Positions 51,068-60,701 of a stretch of DNA of 64,000 nt are shown here, piece by piece. The notes under the pieces are model-generated. The model was not told the DNA's origin. It was given only the letters and a program-made list of their open reading frames with translations, and did no database searches. The position numbers and the translations under genes are program-made. Origin of the DNA: Actinomycetota bacterium (lineage in GTDB: Bacteria; Actinomycetota; UBA4738; HRBIN12). How positions within the stretch are numbered: the first letter of the stretch is position 1; each line of letters starts with the position of its first letter. Location of the stretch: contig JBBECT010000005.1 of the NCBI GenBank assembly GCA_040881665.1, forward strand, positions 650,138 to 714,137, in the 5' to 3' direction.

Positions 51068-51742
51068 TCACGCGGTGCGCGACGTGGGTGCGAGGCCGTG
51101 GCGCCACGCGAGCGTGACGGCCTCGACCTTCGAGTGGACACCGAGTTTCGCGAGGATGCTCTTCACGTGACTCTGCACGGTGAGCCGGCTGATGCCGTAC
51201 TCCTCGGCGACCTCGACGGTGGAACCGCCGCGCGCGAGCGCCCCGAGGACCTCGCGCTCGCGGACCGTGAGCCGATCGAGTCCCTCCCGGGCCTCGGCGC
51301 GTGAGGCTCTGCGGGCATCGAGCTGTGCGACGACCTCTTGGAGATCGCCCACGGGCATCACGATCTCCCCCATCGCGGCGCATCGCAGGACGGCGGCAAG
51401 ATCTTTGGGCTCGCTCGCACTGGGAACGAACCCGCACGCCCCGGAGGAGAGCACCAGCGCGATCCGCTCGGGACTCTGCATCTCGGCGGTCACGACGATC
51501 TTCGCCTCGGGTGCGGCCGCGTGCAGCACGCGAGTGGCGTCCGTTCCCTCGATGCCGTCCAGATCGAGGTCGAGCAGCACGACGTCGGGTCGGTCGCCGT
51601 TGCGGCATCGCTGTTCGGCCTCGTCGAGTCCGGCGGCGACGGCGAGCAGCTCGACCCCGTGGCCGTCCTCGAGCAGGCGCGCGACGGCGCCACCGAACAA
51701 CCGGTCGTCTCCCACGACGAGCACTCGCGTCAGCTCGTTCAT
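51068..51742 (-). CDS. NarL/LuxR-type response regulator, receiver partly degenerate
   Basis: The 224-residue protein keeps the acidic pair in VVGDDRLF, the Asp in VVLLDLDLDG and the Thr in IVVTAE, but the conserved Lys region reads CGFVPSASEP with no Lys. Signalling by phosphorylation may be altered. The LuxR domain is LTVREREVLGALARGGSTVEVAEEYGISRLTVQSHVKSILAKLGV. It is the first of the three tandem genes, divergent from the cyclase gene at 51849. CAGGG precedes the ATG. Confidence 0.88.
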   Translation of the reverse strand: MNELTRVLVVGDDRLFGGAVARLLEDGHGVELLAVAAGLDEAEQRCRNGDRPDVVLLDLDLDGIEGTDATRVLHAAAPEAKIVVTAEMQSPERIALVLSSGACGFVPSASEPKDLAAVLRCAAMGEIVMPVGDLQEVVAQLDARRASRAEAREGLDRLTVREREVLGALARGGSTVEVAEEYGISRLTVQSHVKSILAKLGVHSKVEAVTLAWRHGLAPTSRTA

Positions 51743-51836
51743 CCCTGTGTGGTCATCGGCGCCGGAGGCACGAAACCTGAGCGTCGATGGGCCGTTCGGC
51801 CGACACCCGGCGTGGGGGGCCCGGGTGAGGGAGTCC

Positions 51837-51842
51837 TAGACT
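51837..51842 (+). promoter_or_regulatory. -10 element of cyclase gene, leaderless
   Basis: TAGACT is followed by 6 nt and the GTG at 51849. Confidence 0.55.
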
Positions 51843-51848
51843 CAGCCC

Positions 51849-54800
51849 GTGCGCACGTGTCCGAACTGCGGTGAGTCCAACCCCGATCGCGCACGGTTCT
51901 GCCTGGCGTGCGGGAGCGCGATCGGCGGAGGCAGCGATGAGGAACGCAAGGTCGTCACCGTGCTCTCCTGCGATCTCGTCGGGTTCACCCAGCGCAGCGA
52001 TCGCGCGGATCCCGAGGACGTGAAGGACACGCTGCGGACCTTCCACGCACGGCTCAAGCGTGAGATCGAGGACATCCAGGGAACCGTCGACCAGTTCATC
52101 GGCGACGCCGTGATCGGGGTGTTCGGCGCGCCCGTCGCACATGAGGACGACCCCGAGCGGGCGATCCGGGCGTCGCTGCGGATCCTGGAGGCGATCGCGG
52201 ACCTGAACGAGGGCGACCCGGACCGGGAGCTGTCGGTGCGGATCGGGATCGAGTCGGGCGAGGCGCTCGTCGCGCTCGGCGGCCCGGACACCAACGCTCC
52301 CCTCGTCACGGGCGACGTCGTCGCACGCGCGAACCGGCTGCAGTCCCAGGCCCCACCCGACGGCATCCTCGTCGGAGCGCGCGCCTACGAGTCGGCCGCG
52401 CCGAACTTCGAGTGGGACGCACCCGACGAGATGGCCGAAGGCATGGCCTGGATCCCCCGTTCGGCGCGCTCGCTCCCCGGCACCGATCCACGCCGACGCC
52501 AGTCGACGCCGCTCGTGGGACGGGTCGAGGAGCTCGCCCTGCTGAAGGCCGCCTACCGGCGAACGGTGCGCGAGGCGACCGTGCAGTTGGTGACGCTCGC
52601 CGGCGAGCCCGGCATCGGCAAGAGCCGCATGATCGCCGAGCTTGCTTCCTACCTCGATGAGCTCCCGGAGTTGATCCGCTGGCGCAAAGGCCGGTGCCTT
52701 CCCTACGGGGACGGCGTCAGCTTCTGGGCGCTCGGGGAGATCGTGAAGCAGGAGGCGGGCATCCTCGAGTCCGACGACCCCGAGCTGGCCGGCAAGAAGC
52801 TCCGTGGTGCGGTCGACGCCGTGTTCGCCGACGACCAGGACGCCGGATGGATCGCCGGCCGTCTCTCACCCTTGGTCGGACTCGGCACCGACGAGAGCGG
52901 AGACCGTGAGTCGGCCTTCGTCGCGTGGCGCCGGTTCCTGGAAGCGCTCGCGGCGGATGCACCGACCGTCCTCGTGGTCGAGGACATCCACTGGGCCGAC
53001 GCGGCGATGCTCGAGTTCGTCGACGGCCTCGTCGACCGGCTCGCCGGCGTTCCGCTGCTCGTCGTCTGCGCGGCACGGCCCGAGCTGTTCGCCCAGCAAC
53101 CGGGGTGGGGCGGCGGCAAGCGGAACTCCTCGACCGTGTCGCTGTCGCCGCTGACCGACGCCGAGACACAGATGCTGTTGATCGCGACCCTCGACGAGCC
53201 CCCTCCGCCCGAGGCGGCGTCCGCGATCCTCGACCGTGCCGGCGGCAACCCCCTGTACGCGGAGGAGTTCGCACGGATGGTCGCCGAGCGGGGCGAGACC
53301 GGCGGTGCGATCCCCGTGCCGCCGACCGTGCAGGCGCTGATCGCCGCGCGGATCGATGCGCTCGAGCCCGAACCGAAGGCCTTGCTGCACGACGCCGCCG
53401 TGCTCGGTCGCGAGTTCTGGCCCTCGGCGCTCGCGGCGATGGGCGGCCGGCCCGAGGACGAGATCGTCGATCGCCTCCGGGAGATCGTGCGGAAGGAGCT
53501 GGTGCGTCCGCGCCGGACGTCGCGGATCCGCGGACAGCGCGAGTACACCTTCTGGCACGCGATCGTCCGCGATGTCGCGGAGTCACAGATCCCGCGCGCC
53601 GACCGCGCCCAGAAGCACCTCGCGGCAGCGCGCTGGATCGAAACGGTCACGGGCGAGCGCCTCGCCGATCAGGCGGATGCGCTCGCACACCATTACCGAA
53701 GCGCCCTCGAGCTCACCCCTGCCAACGAGCCGTCGCGCCCGGGGCTGCGAGCCAAGACGGCCCAGGCGCTGACGTTGGCGGGCGATCGCGCGATGCGCCT
53801 CGACGGGGTCCGCGCCGAGCGGACCTACACCGAGGCGCTGGAGCTGCTCCCCGACGAGGATCCCGACCGGGCTCGCCTGTCGGTGAAGGCTGCGAACGCC
53901 GCCGAGCTCGTCGGCAACTTCGAGGTCGCGAGCCGCCGGTTCCGGGAGGCGATCGAGCGGTTCCGCGCTGCGGGCGACCGGCTCGCCGTCGGAGAGGCGA
54001 CGGCGCTGCTCGGCCGTGCGGTGGGGATCCAGGCGCGCGGCGACGAGGGGATGGCGCTGCTGCAGGAGGCCGTCGCCCTGCTGTCCGACGAGGCGCCGGG
54101 ACCCGAGCTCGTGCTCGCCACATCGCGTCTGTCGGGTCAATGCCTGATCGCCGGCCGCTACGAGGAGGGGCTCGGACATGCGCGGCGCGCGCTCGACCTC
54201 GCGCAGGAACTCGGACTCGAGGCCGAGGAGGTGCGTGCGCTGCAGTACCGCGGCGCACTCCGGGTCGAGCTCGGCGATACCGACGGTCTGGAGGATCTGC
54301 GGCACGCGCTCGACCTTGCGCTCGAGCGAGGGTTCGGCGACGAAGCCGCGATCGCGTGGGGGAACCTCGCGTACGAGACCTGGCTCCACGAGGGGCCGCG
54401 CACCGCCGTGCCGATCTGGCGCGCGGCCGACGCGTTCAGCAGCGAGCGCGGCTACCCGGCGCACCACCGCTGGTCGCAGGCGGGACAGCTCGAGTGCCTC
54501 TACGACCTGCTGGCGTGGGACGAGGGACTCGCGATCGCCCGCGACATGGCGAGCTGGGACGCCGAGCACGGCCGGAGCCAGATCGGTCTGTACGCCCGCA
54601 CCTTCGAGGTGAGCGTCCTCACGCTCCGCCAGCAGACGGACGAGGCAAGCGAGAAGCTCGAGGAACTCCTCCCCCACGCGCGCGAGTCGGGGATGCCCGA
54701 GCACGTGGGCATGGCGGCGCTGGCCGCGTCCGCCCTCGCGACCCAACGCGAGGACCGAGGGTCCGCGCTGGCGTTCCTCGACGAGTTCGCGTCGGCGACG

Positions 54801-55250
54801 CAGGACGCGGGCGACTTCCGCGCGAACAACCTTCCGTCGGTGATCCGCGTCCTGATCCAGATCGGAGCGATCGACCGGATCGACGGGTTCCTGATCCCCG
54901 AGGAGAACGTCTCGTCCCCGCGGCACCGCCTCGCGATCGCGACGGCATGGGCGATGCGGTCCCTGTTCAGGCGCGAGCTCGACGACGCGGTCCCACGGCT
55001 CGAGGACGTCCGCGAACGGTGGCGCCGGATGGACGTGTCGATCGAGGAGGCGCTGGCCGCGGCAGCGCTCGGACAGGCCTATGCGCTCTCCGGCCGCGGG
55101 AGCGACGCGTCCGAGGCCTTCGGCAGCTCGAAGCAGCTCCTCGCGATCGGGGATGCGCGATGGCCACTCGCGGTGATCGGAGCACTCGAGCGATCCGTGC
55201 TCCAGGGCGAGCCCGACGCGGCCCGTGATGCGCCACGGATGAAGCGATGA
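51849..55250 (+). CDS. Zinc-ribbon, adenylate/guanylate cyclase, ATPase and TPR protein
   Basis: The 1133-residue protein has four parts. A zinc ribbon uses Cys4, 7, 18 and 21. A class III nucleotide cyclase domain (about 33-185) has metal-binding Asp42 (LSCDLVGF) and Asp86 (FIGDAVIG). An AAA/NTPase domain has Walker [10 protein letters not shown] at 252-260 and Walker [11 protein letters not shown] near 375. A TPR-type helical region fills 560-1100. This is the layout of large actinobacterial signalling proteins (Cya-AAA-TPR, often with a C-terminal LuxR, absent here). It should make cAMP in response to a partner bound by the TPRs. The stop overlaps the next ATG (ATGA). Confidence 0.9.
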   Translation: MRTCPNCGESNPDRARFCLACGSAIGGGSDEERKVVTVLSCDLVGFTQRSDRADPEDVKDTLRTFHARLKREIEDIQGTVDQFIGDAVIGVFGAPVAHEDDPERAIRASLRILEAIADLNEGDPDRELSVRIGIESGEALVALGGPDTNAPLVTGDVVARANRLQSQAPPDGILVGARAYESAAPNFEWDAPDEMAEGMAWIPRSARSLPGTDPRRRQSTPLVGRVEELALLKAAYRRTVREATVQLVTLAGEPGIGKSRMIAELASYLDELPELIRWRKGRCLPYGDGVSFWALGEIVKQEAGILESDDPELAGKKLRGAVDAVFADDQDAGWIAGRLSPLVGLGTDESGDRESAFVAWRRFLEALAADAPTVLVVEDIHWADAAMLEFVDGLVDRLAGVPLLVVCAARPELFAQQPGWGGGKRNSSTVSLSPLTDAETQMLLIATLDEPPPPEAASAILDRAGGNPLYAEEFARMVAERGETGGAIPVPPTVQALIAARIDALEPEPKALLHDAAVLGREFWPSALAAMGGRPEDEIVDRLREIVRKELVRPRRTSRIRGQREYTFWHAIVRDVAESQIPRADRAQKHLAAARWIETVTGERLADQADALAHHYRSALELTPANEPSRPGLRAKTAQALTLAGDRAMRLDGVRAERTYTEALELLPDEDPDRARLSVKAANAAELVGNFEVASRRFREAIERFRAAGDRLAVGEATALLGRAVGIQARGDEGMALLQEAVALLSDEAPGPELVLATSRLSGQCLIAGRYEEGLGHARRALDLAQELGLEAEEVRALQYRGALRVELGDTDGLEDLRHALDLALERGFGDEAAIAWGNLAYETWLHEGPRTAVPIWRAADAFSSERGYPAHHRWSQAGQLECLYDLLAWDEGLAIARDMASWDAEHGRSQIGLYARTFEVSVLTLRQQTDEASEKLEELLPHARESGMPEHVGMAALAASALATQREDRGSALAFLDEFASATQDAGDFRANNLPSVIRVLIQIGAIDRIDGFLIPEENVSSPRHRLAIATAWAMRSLFRRELDDAVPRLEDVRERWRRMDVSIEEALAAAALGQAYALSGRGSDASEAFGSSKQLLAIGDARWPLAVIGALERSVLQGEPDAARDAPRMKR

Positions 55251-57307
55251 GCGGTGGCAATCGGCTCGCAACGCAGACGAGTCCCTACCTGTTGCAGCAC
55301 GCGGACAACCCCGTCGACTGGCAACCGTGGGACGAGGAGGCGCTCGACCGCGCGCGTCGAGAGGACAAGCCGCTGCTCGTCTCGATCGGGTACGCGGCCT
55401 GCCACTGGTGCCACGTGATGGAGCGCGAGTCGTTCGAGGACGAGGACACGGCCGCGCTCATGAACGAGCACTTCGTCAGCATCAAGGTCGACCGTGAGGA
55501 ACGTCCGGACGTCGATGCGATCTACATGGACGCTGTGCAGGCGATGACCGGCCATGGTGGCTGGCCGTTGACAGCCTTCTGCACGCCCGACGGCGCACCC
55601 TTCTATTGCGGCACGTACTTCCCGCCGCAGGACCGGCCCCCGATGCCGTCGTTCCGACGGGTGCTGACCGGGATCGCCGAGGCGTGGACCGAACGGCGCG
55701 ACGAGCTCGTCGCGCAGGGGACGTCGGTCGTCGAGGCAATCGGCGGCGCGAACGCGCTCACGGCCGACGACGATCCGCTCGACGAGCGGTTGCTCACCGA
55801 CGCCCTCGCGACGCTGCACCGAACGTTCGACCCGGACTGGGGAGGGTTCGGTGGCGCTCCGAAGTTCCCCCAGCCGATGACGCTGGAGCTGCTGCTGCGG
55901 CGCGCCGCGACCGGAAACGACGAGGCCCGACGGATGGCCACCGTGACGATGGACCGGATGGCCGCCGGCGGGATGTACGACCAGCTCGGTGGCGGGTTCG
56001 CCCGGTACTCGGTCGACGAACGCTGGCACGTCCCGCACTTCGAGAAGATGCTCTACGACAACGCACAGCTCGCGCGCCTGTACACGTCGGGGTGGAGGCT
56101 GACCGCCGACGACGCCTACCGGGGCGTCGCGACCGCGACGCTGGAGTTCCTGCTCCGCGAGATGCAGCACGCGGAGGGCGGGTTCTTCTCCTCACAGGAC
56201 GCCGACAGCGAGGGCGTCGAGGGCACCTTCTACGTGTGGACGTGGGACGAGCTCGTGGCGCGCACCTCCGAGACGGTCGCGTTCACCTTCGGCGCGCTCC
56301 CCGAGGGGAACTGGCCCGAGGGCGGTCCGGGCGCCAACGTGCTCTGGCGACCGGTGCCGCTGGAGGCGATCGCGCGCGAGCGTGAGATCCCCGTCGATCG
56401 TCTCGCGGCCGAGGTCGAGCGGGCGCGGTCGATCCTGCTGGCGGCGCGCGAGGAGCGGGTCCGTCCCGCGACCGACGACAAGATCCTCGCGGGATGGAAC
56501 GGTCTCGCGATCGGAGCGCTCGCCGAGGCCGGCCGCGCCTTCGACGAGGCTCGTTACGTGGACGCGGCGGTGCGCGCGGCAACGTTCGTCACGACGCGCC
56601 TTCGCCGCGACGACGGGAGGCTGCTGCGCTCGTGGCGCGAGGGCAACGCGCAGGTCCCGGCCTTCTCCGACGACCACGCCCTGCTCGCAGACGGACTGCT
56701 GACCCTGTACGAGGCGACCGGCGATGTGCGTTGGTTCGTCGAGGCGCGCGGGCTCGCGAACGCCTTGCTGGATCTGTTCAACGACGCCGATCGCGGGGGG
56801 TTCTTCCAGACCGGCGCGGATGCCGACGCGCTCGTGCTGCGACCGAAGGAGCTGACCGACAACGCGGTTCCGAGCGGGAACTCCGTCGCCGCCCGGATGC
56901 TGCAGCGGCTCGCCCTGCTCACCGGCGAAACCCGATACGAGGAAGCGGCCCTCGGCGCGCTGCGCCTGGTTCGCGACCACATGGCGCGCTGGCCCGGCGG
57001 GTTCGGCGAGGCCCTGTGCGCCGTCGACCTGCACGCGTCGCGGTCTCCCGAGATCGCGATCGTCGGCGAACCGGACGCGGAGGCCACTCGAGCGCTGATC
57101 GCGGTCGTGGACGAGGCCTACCGTCCCAACCGGGTGCTGGCCGTCGCCGACCCGGGCGATCGCGTCGCGATCGAGGCGGTCGGGTTGCTCCGGGAGCGCG
57201 TGCAGCTGGGGGACCGTCCGACCGCGTACGTGTGCGAGCGCTTCACCTGCTCGCTGCCCGTCACCGAGCCCGACCAGCTCCGACAGCAGCTCGCGGATAC
57301 CCGATAG
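55247..57307 (+). CDS. YyaL/spermatogenesis-associated-20-type protein (DUF255)
   Basis: The 686-residue protein starts with a thioredoxin-like domain (1-165): [21 protein letters not shown] is the family signature and [11 protein letters not shown] (Cys52, Cys55) the redox-like motif. It continues with an (alpha/alpha)6-barrel region similar to N-acylglucosamine 2-epimerases ([35 protein letters not shown]). The family is widespread and its function is not settled. The start overlaps the cyclase stop, so the two are coupled. The TAG stop forms the start of the next gene's -10. Confidence 0.93.
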   Translation: MSGGNRLATQTSPYLLQHADNPVDWQPWDEEALDRARREDKPLLVSIGYAACHWCHVMERESFEDEDTAALMNEHFVSIKVDREERPDVDAIYMDAVQAMTGHGGWPLTAFCTPDGAPFYCGTYFPPQDRPPMPSFRRVLTGIAEAWTERRDELVAQGTSVVEAIGGANALTADDDPLDERLLTDALATLHRTFDPDWGGFGGAPKFPQPMTLELLLRRAATGNDEARRMATVTMDRMAAGGMYDQLGGGFARYSVDERWHVPHFEKMLYDNAQLARLYTSGWRLTADDAYRGVATATLEFLLREMQHAEGGFFSSQDADSEGVEGTFYVWTWDELVARTSETVAFTFGALPEGNWPEGGPGANVLWRPVPLEAIAREREIPVDRLAAEVERARSILLAAREERVRPATDDKILAGWNGLAIGALAEAGRAFDEARYVDAAVRAATFVTTRLRRDDGRLLRSWREGNAQVPAFSDDHALLADGLLTLYEATGDVRWFVEARGLANALLDLFNDADRGGFFQTGADADALVLRPKELTDNAVPSGNSVAARMLQRLALLTGETRYEEAALGALRLVRDHMARWPGGFGEALCAVDLHASRSPEIAIVGEPDAEATRALIAVVDEAYRPNRVLAVADPGDRVAIEAVGLLRERVQLGDRPTAYVCERFTCSLPVTEPDQLRQQLADTR

Positions 57308-57310
57308 GCT
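57305..57310 (+). promoter_or_regulatory. -10 element of peroxiredoxin gene
   Basis: TAGGCT begins with the TAG stop of the YyaL-type gene and is followed by 8 nt and the ATG at 57319, giving a leaderless or nearly leaderless mRNA. Confidence 0.45.
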
Positions 57311-57318
57311 CGGGCGCC

Positions 57319-57804
57319 ATGGCCGATGCCACGACACCCGCGATCGGGGACCCTGCCCCCGACTTCGCGCTCTCGGACCAGCATGGCAAGCAGATCGCCC
57401 TGCATAACTACCGAGGCCACAAGCTGCTGATCTACTTCTATCCGGAGGCGGACACGCCCGGATGCACGACGCAGGCTCGGGCGGTGCACGATGCGAAGGA
57501 GGACCTCGACACGCTCGGGGTCGGCGTCGTCGGGATCAGCCCGGACACGCCGGCGGAGCAGCGCGCGTTCGACGAGAAGTACGGACTCGGGTTCCCATTG
57601 CTGGCCGACGAGGATCACGCGGTCGCCGAGGCCTACGAGGTATGGGGGCCGAAGAAGCTGTACGGGCGCGAGTACGACGGGGTGATCCGCTCGGCGTTCC
57701 TCGTCGACGAGGAGGGAGTGATCGCCGGATCGTGGCCCAAGGTCAGCCCGGCGGAGACGGTCCCCAAGGCCCTCCGCCGCCTGACCGAGCTGACCGCCGA
57801 CTAG
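57319..57804 (+). CDS. bcp: BCP/PrxQ-type peroxiredoxin
   Basis: The 161-residue thiol peroxidase has the peroxidatic Cys49 in YPEADTPGCTTQA. In many BCP/PrxQ proteins a resolving Cys lies five residues later; here that place is Arg54 and no other Cys is present. It is therefore a 1-Cys type that needs an external thiol. The C-terminal half (SAFLVDEEGVIAGSW) is normal. It reduces H2O2 and organic peroxides in the cytoplasm. Confidence 0.92.
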   Translation: MADATTPAIGDPAPDFALSDQHGKQIALHNYRGHKLLIYFYPEADTPGCTTQARAVHDAKEDLDTLGVGVVGISPDTPAEQRAFDEKYGLGFPLLADEDHAVAEAYEVWGPKKLYGREYDGVIRSAFLVDEEGVIAGSWPKVSPAETVPKALRRLTELTAD

Positions 57805-57843
57805 CTCGCCCCGATCCCCGATCGCGAAGGAAACGCGAGGCAC

Positions 57844-57849
57844 TATGCT
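57844..57849 (+). promoter_or_regulatory. Candidate -10 of cyclophilin gene
   Basis: TATGCT lies 37 bp before the ATG at 57887, giving a leader of about 30 nt that contains AGAAAGG. The -35 is not recognisable. Confidence 0.35.
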
Positions 57850-57886
57850 GCCGGCTCCAGGCGTTCACCGACAGAAAGGCCGTTCG

Positions 57887-58393
57887 ATGACCACCGCCAC
57901 CTTCGTCACGAACAAGGGCTCGTTCACCGCCGAGCTGCTGCCCGACCACGCACCGGTCACGGTCGAGAACTTCGTCGGCCTCGCGAGCGGCTCCAAGGAG
58001 TGGACCGACCCGCGCGACGGCGAGCGCAAGAGCGAGCCCCTCTACGACGGAACGACCTTCCACCGCGTGATCGACGGCTTCATGATCCAGGGCGGCGACC
58101 CCACGGGCACGGGGATGGGCGGGCCGGGCTACACCTTCGAGGACGAGGTCTCGGCCGACGGACCATCGTTCGACCGCCCCGGTCTGCTCGCGATGGCGAA
58201 CGCGGGACCGGGCACGAACGGCTCTCAGTTCTTCGTGACGACCGGCCCGACGCCCCACCTGACCGGGCGGCACACGATCTTCGGGGAGGTCACCGACGGC
58301 TACGAGGTCGTCGACGCGATCGCGAAAACGCCGACGGGCTCCCAGGACCGGCCCGCGGACGACGTCGTCCTCGAGCGCGTGGAGATCTCCTAG
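57887..58393 (+). CDS. Cyclophilin-type peptidyl-prolyl isomerase
   Basis: The 168-residue cytoplasmic enzyme speeds cis-trans isomerisation at proline. FHRVIDGFMIQGGDP holds the catalytic Arg and Gln, and NAGPGTNGSQFFVTTGPTPHL the substrate-binding residues. There is no signal peptide. The ATG at 57887 with AGAAAGG upstream is preferred over the frame extension at 57845, which would start inside the -10. Confidence 0.94.
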   Translation: MTTATFVTNKGSFTAELLPDHAPVTVENFVGLASGSKEWTDPRDGERKSEPLYDGTTFHRVIDGFMIQGGDPTGTGMGGPGYTFEDEVSADGPSFDRPGLLAMANAGPGTNGSQFFVTTGPTPHLTGRHTIFGEVTDGYEVVDAIAKTPTGSQDRPADDVVLERVEIS

Positions 58394-58396
58394 CCA

Positions 58397-58431
58397 CCCC
58401 TGCGGGGGAGCGGGTTCCACCCTCCGGGGTG
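58397..58431 (+). terminator. Weak hairpins after the cyclophilin gene
   Basis: CCCC-TGC-GGGG (58397-58407) and CACCC-TCCG-GGGTG (58418-58431) follow the stop codon closely. Both stems are short and lack a T-tract. Confidence 0.25.
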
Positions 58432-58484
58432 ATGGGCTGAGCGTAGGTCGGTTCCTAGACTGGCGCTCACCAGCGGCGACGCCC

Positions 58485-58490
58485 TATACT
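58485..58490 (+). promoter_or_regulatory. -10 of the malyl-CoA gene cluster
   Basis: TATACT is a near-consensus -10. No good -35 is present at 16-18 bp. The transcription start would be near 58497, so the operator at 58503-58516 would sit just after it. Confidence 0.5.
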
Positions 58491-58502
58491 TCGGCCCTCG
58501 TT

Positions 58503-58516
58503 TGAACGACCGTTCA
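58503..58516. promoter_or_regulatory. TetR-type palindromic operator
   Basis: TGAACG-AC-CGTTCA is a perfect inverted repeat with a 2-bp centre, flanked by T and G. This spacing and sequence are typical of operators for TetR/AcrR-family repressors that control acyl-CoA metabolism. Lying just downstream of the -10, it would block transcription when occupied. No TetR gene is in the window. Confidence 0.55.
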
Positions 58517-58580
58517 GGCTGACAGGCAGAGCGCCTCGCGCCCCGAGCCGCTCGCCGCAACCCTAGGAGGGGGAACCGTC

Positions 58581-59714
58581 ATGGCCGAGACCACCACCAT
58601 CCCGGCGCTGAACCCGGGTGAGCGACTGCTCGCCGGGCCCGGCCCGTCGAACGTCCACCCCAAGGTGCTCCAGGCGATGCAGCTGCCGATGAACGGCCAC
58701 CTCGACCCGGACTTCTGGGACATCCTGCTCGACCTCGTCGCGGGCCTTCGCGCCTTGTGGCGACGCGGCGACCAGGGGCTCACGCTCGCGATGTCCTCCT
58801 CGGGAAGCTCGGCGATGGAGGCCGGGTTCATGAACCTGGTCGAGCCCGGCGACAAGGTCCTCAGTTGCCACTGGGGATTCTTCGGCTCCCGGCTGAACGA
58901 CTTCGCCCACCGCGTGGGTGCCGATGTCGTCGAGCTGACCGCCGACTTCGGACAGCTCGTCCCCGTCGAGCGGATCGTCGAGACGGTGAAGGCGAACCCC
59001 GACGCGAAGATCGTGTCGATCGTGCACGCGGAGACCTCGACGGGCATCGACTTCCCCCTCGCCGAGCTCTCCACCGCACTGAAGGAGAGCGGTTCGGACG
59101 CGTTGCTGTACGTGGACGCGGTCACCTCGCTCGGCGGTCAGCAGGTCGAGGCCGACGCGTGGAGCATCGACTACGGCTATAGCTGTTCGCAGAAGTCCCT
59201 CGGGTGTCCCCCGGGCCTCGCGCCGGTCACGATCAGCGACCGGGCGATCGAGCGGATGCGCGGCCACAAGTCGCCGGTCCCCTACTACTACGACTTCGAG
59301 GAGCTGGCGAGGTACTGGATCGAGCGGCCGATCACCTATCACCACACGATCCCGATCCTCCAGTACTACGCCCTGTACACGGGCGTGAAGCTCGCACTCG
59401 ACGAGGGATTGGAGAACCGGTGGCAGCGCGGCGCCGACGCCGGGCGCTACTTCCAGGACCAGATCCGCAAACGCGGCTTCGAGCTGCTCGCCGACCCCGA
59501 CCACCAGCTCGTGGAGCTGACTGCCGTCAAGGTTCCAGAGGGGATCGATGGCAAGCAGATCCAGCTCCGCCTGCTACGGGAGCACGGCATCGAGGTCGGT
59601 GGCGGTCTTGGTCCGAAGGCACCGCCGATCTGGCGGGTCGGTCTGATGGGCGTGAACGCGAACCGCGAGACGGCGGATCGGGTGCTCGCGGCGTTCGACG
59701 CCGTCCTCCCCTGA
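58581..59714 (+). CDS. Class V aminotransferase, serine/alanine-glyoxylate type
   Basis: The 377-residue PLP enzyme starts with LLAGPGPSNVHPKVLQAM and GHLDPDFWDI, the signature of alanine- and serine-glyoxylate aminotransferases. PLP should bind Lys205 in SCSQKSLGCPPGLAPV, close to the equivalent Lys of human AGT. It transfers an amino group from serine or alanine to glyoxylate, giving glycine. In the cluster it would consume the glyoxylate that malyl-CoA lyase produces. AGGAGGGGGAACCGTC precedes the ATG. Serine or alanine as donor cannot be told apart here. Confidence 0.88.
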   Translation: MAETTTIPALNPGERLLAGPGPSNVHPKVLQAMQLPMNGHLDPDFWDILLDLVAGLRALWRRGDQGLTLAMSSSGSSAMEAGFMNLVEPGDKVLSCHWGFFGSRLNDFAHRVGADVVELTADFGQLVPVERIVETVKANPDAKIVSIVHAETSTGIDFPLAELSTALKESGSDALLYVDAVTSLGGQQVEADAWSIDYGYSCSQKSLGCPPGLAPVTISDRAIERMRGHKSPVPYYYDFEELARYWIERPITYHHTIPILQYYALYTGVKLALDEGLENRWQRGADAGRYFQDQIRKRGFELLADPDHQLVELTAVKVPEGIDGKQIQLRLLREHGIEVGGGLGPKAPPIWRVGLMGVNANRETADRVLAAFDAVLP

Positions 59715-59716
59715 CC

Positions 59717-60676
59717 ATGGCCGTACGCGACCGACTGCACCGGAGCGAGCTCGCCGTCCCCGCGTCGAACACGCGGGCGATCGAGAAGGCTCCGACGCTG
59801 GGGGCCGACGTCGTCTTCCTCGACCTGGAGGACGCCGTCGCCCCCGACGACAAGGAGCAGGCGCGAGCGAACGCGATCGAGGGTCTGAACACGCTCGACT
59901 GGTCCGGCGGCGCCGTCTCGGTGCGGATCAACGGGCTCGATACCCACTACTGCTATCGCGACATCGTCGAGATCGTGGAACAGGCCGGCGACAAGCTCGA
60001 CACGCTGCTGATCCCGAAGGTCGGAGACCCGAGCGACGTCGAGTTCGTCGCGACGATGCTCGACCAGATCGAGACCGCGAAGGGCCTGCGCCCGATCAAC
60101 CTGCACATCCTGATCGAGACGGCGCTCGGGATGGCGAACGTCGAGGCGATCGCACAGGCCCGCCCCGACCGGCTCGAGGCGATGGTGTTCGGCGTCGCGG
60201 ACTACGCGGCGTCGGTGCAGGCACGCACCACGAAGATCGGGGGCGCGAACCCCGACTACAGCGTGTTGACCGACCCGGACGAGGCCGATGCGCGCGAGCG
60301 GCACTGGGGCGACCAGTGGCACTACGCGATCAGCCGCATGACGGCCGCGTGCCGCGCGTACGGGCTGCGCGCGATCGACGGTCCGTTCGGCGACTTCGAA
60401 GACCCGGACGGGTATCGCTCCGCGGCCCGGCGGGCGGCGGCGCTCGGCTGCGAAGGCAAGTGGGCGATCCACCCGAAGCAGGTCGAGCTCGCGAACGAGG
60501 TGTTCTCGCCGAGCGAGGACGAGGTCGATCGCGCCCGGCGGATCCTCGACGCGATGGAGGAGGCCGCCAAGCAGGGCAAGGGCGCCGTGTCGCTCGACGG
60601 ACGCCTGATCGACGCGGCCTCGACCCGCATGGCCGAGAACCTGATCGCGAAGGTCGAGCAGCTCCGGGCGCGATAG
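59717..60676 (+). CDS. mcl: L-malyl-CoA lyase
   Basis: The 319-residue HpcH/HpaI-family enzyme splits malyl-CoA into acetyl-CoA and glyoxylate. RLHRSELAVPASN, VVFLDLEDAVAPDDKEQAR (Glu38-Asp39) and SVRINGLDTHY (Arg70) line the active site. LIETALGMANVEAIA, VFGVADYAAS and GPFGDFEDPDGY follow in the order of the Methylobacterium serine-cycle lyase. From memory the similarity is high along the whole length, which favours malyl-CoA lyase over citrate lyase beta. It starts 2 bp after the aminotransferase stop. Activity on beta-methylmalyl-CoA is possible. Confidence 0.9.
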   Translation: MAVRDRLHRSELAVPASNTRAIEKAPTLGADVVFLDLEDAVAPDDKEQARANAIEGLNTLDWSGGAVSVRINGLDTHYCYRDIVEIVEQAGDKLDTLLIPKVGDPSDVEFVATMLDQIETAKGLRPINLHILIETALGMANVEAIAQARPDRLEAMVFGVADYAASVQARTTKIGGANPDYSVLTDPDEADARERHWGDQWHYAISRMTAACRAYGLRAIDGPFGDFEDPDGYRSAARRAAALGCEGKWAIHPKQVELANEVFSPSEDEVDRARRILDAMEEAAKQGKGAVSLDGRLIDAASTRMAENLIAKVEQLRAR

Positions 60677-60701
60677 CGGCCGGGAGCGATAGGACGGGAC
60701 G

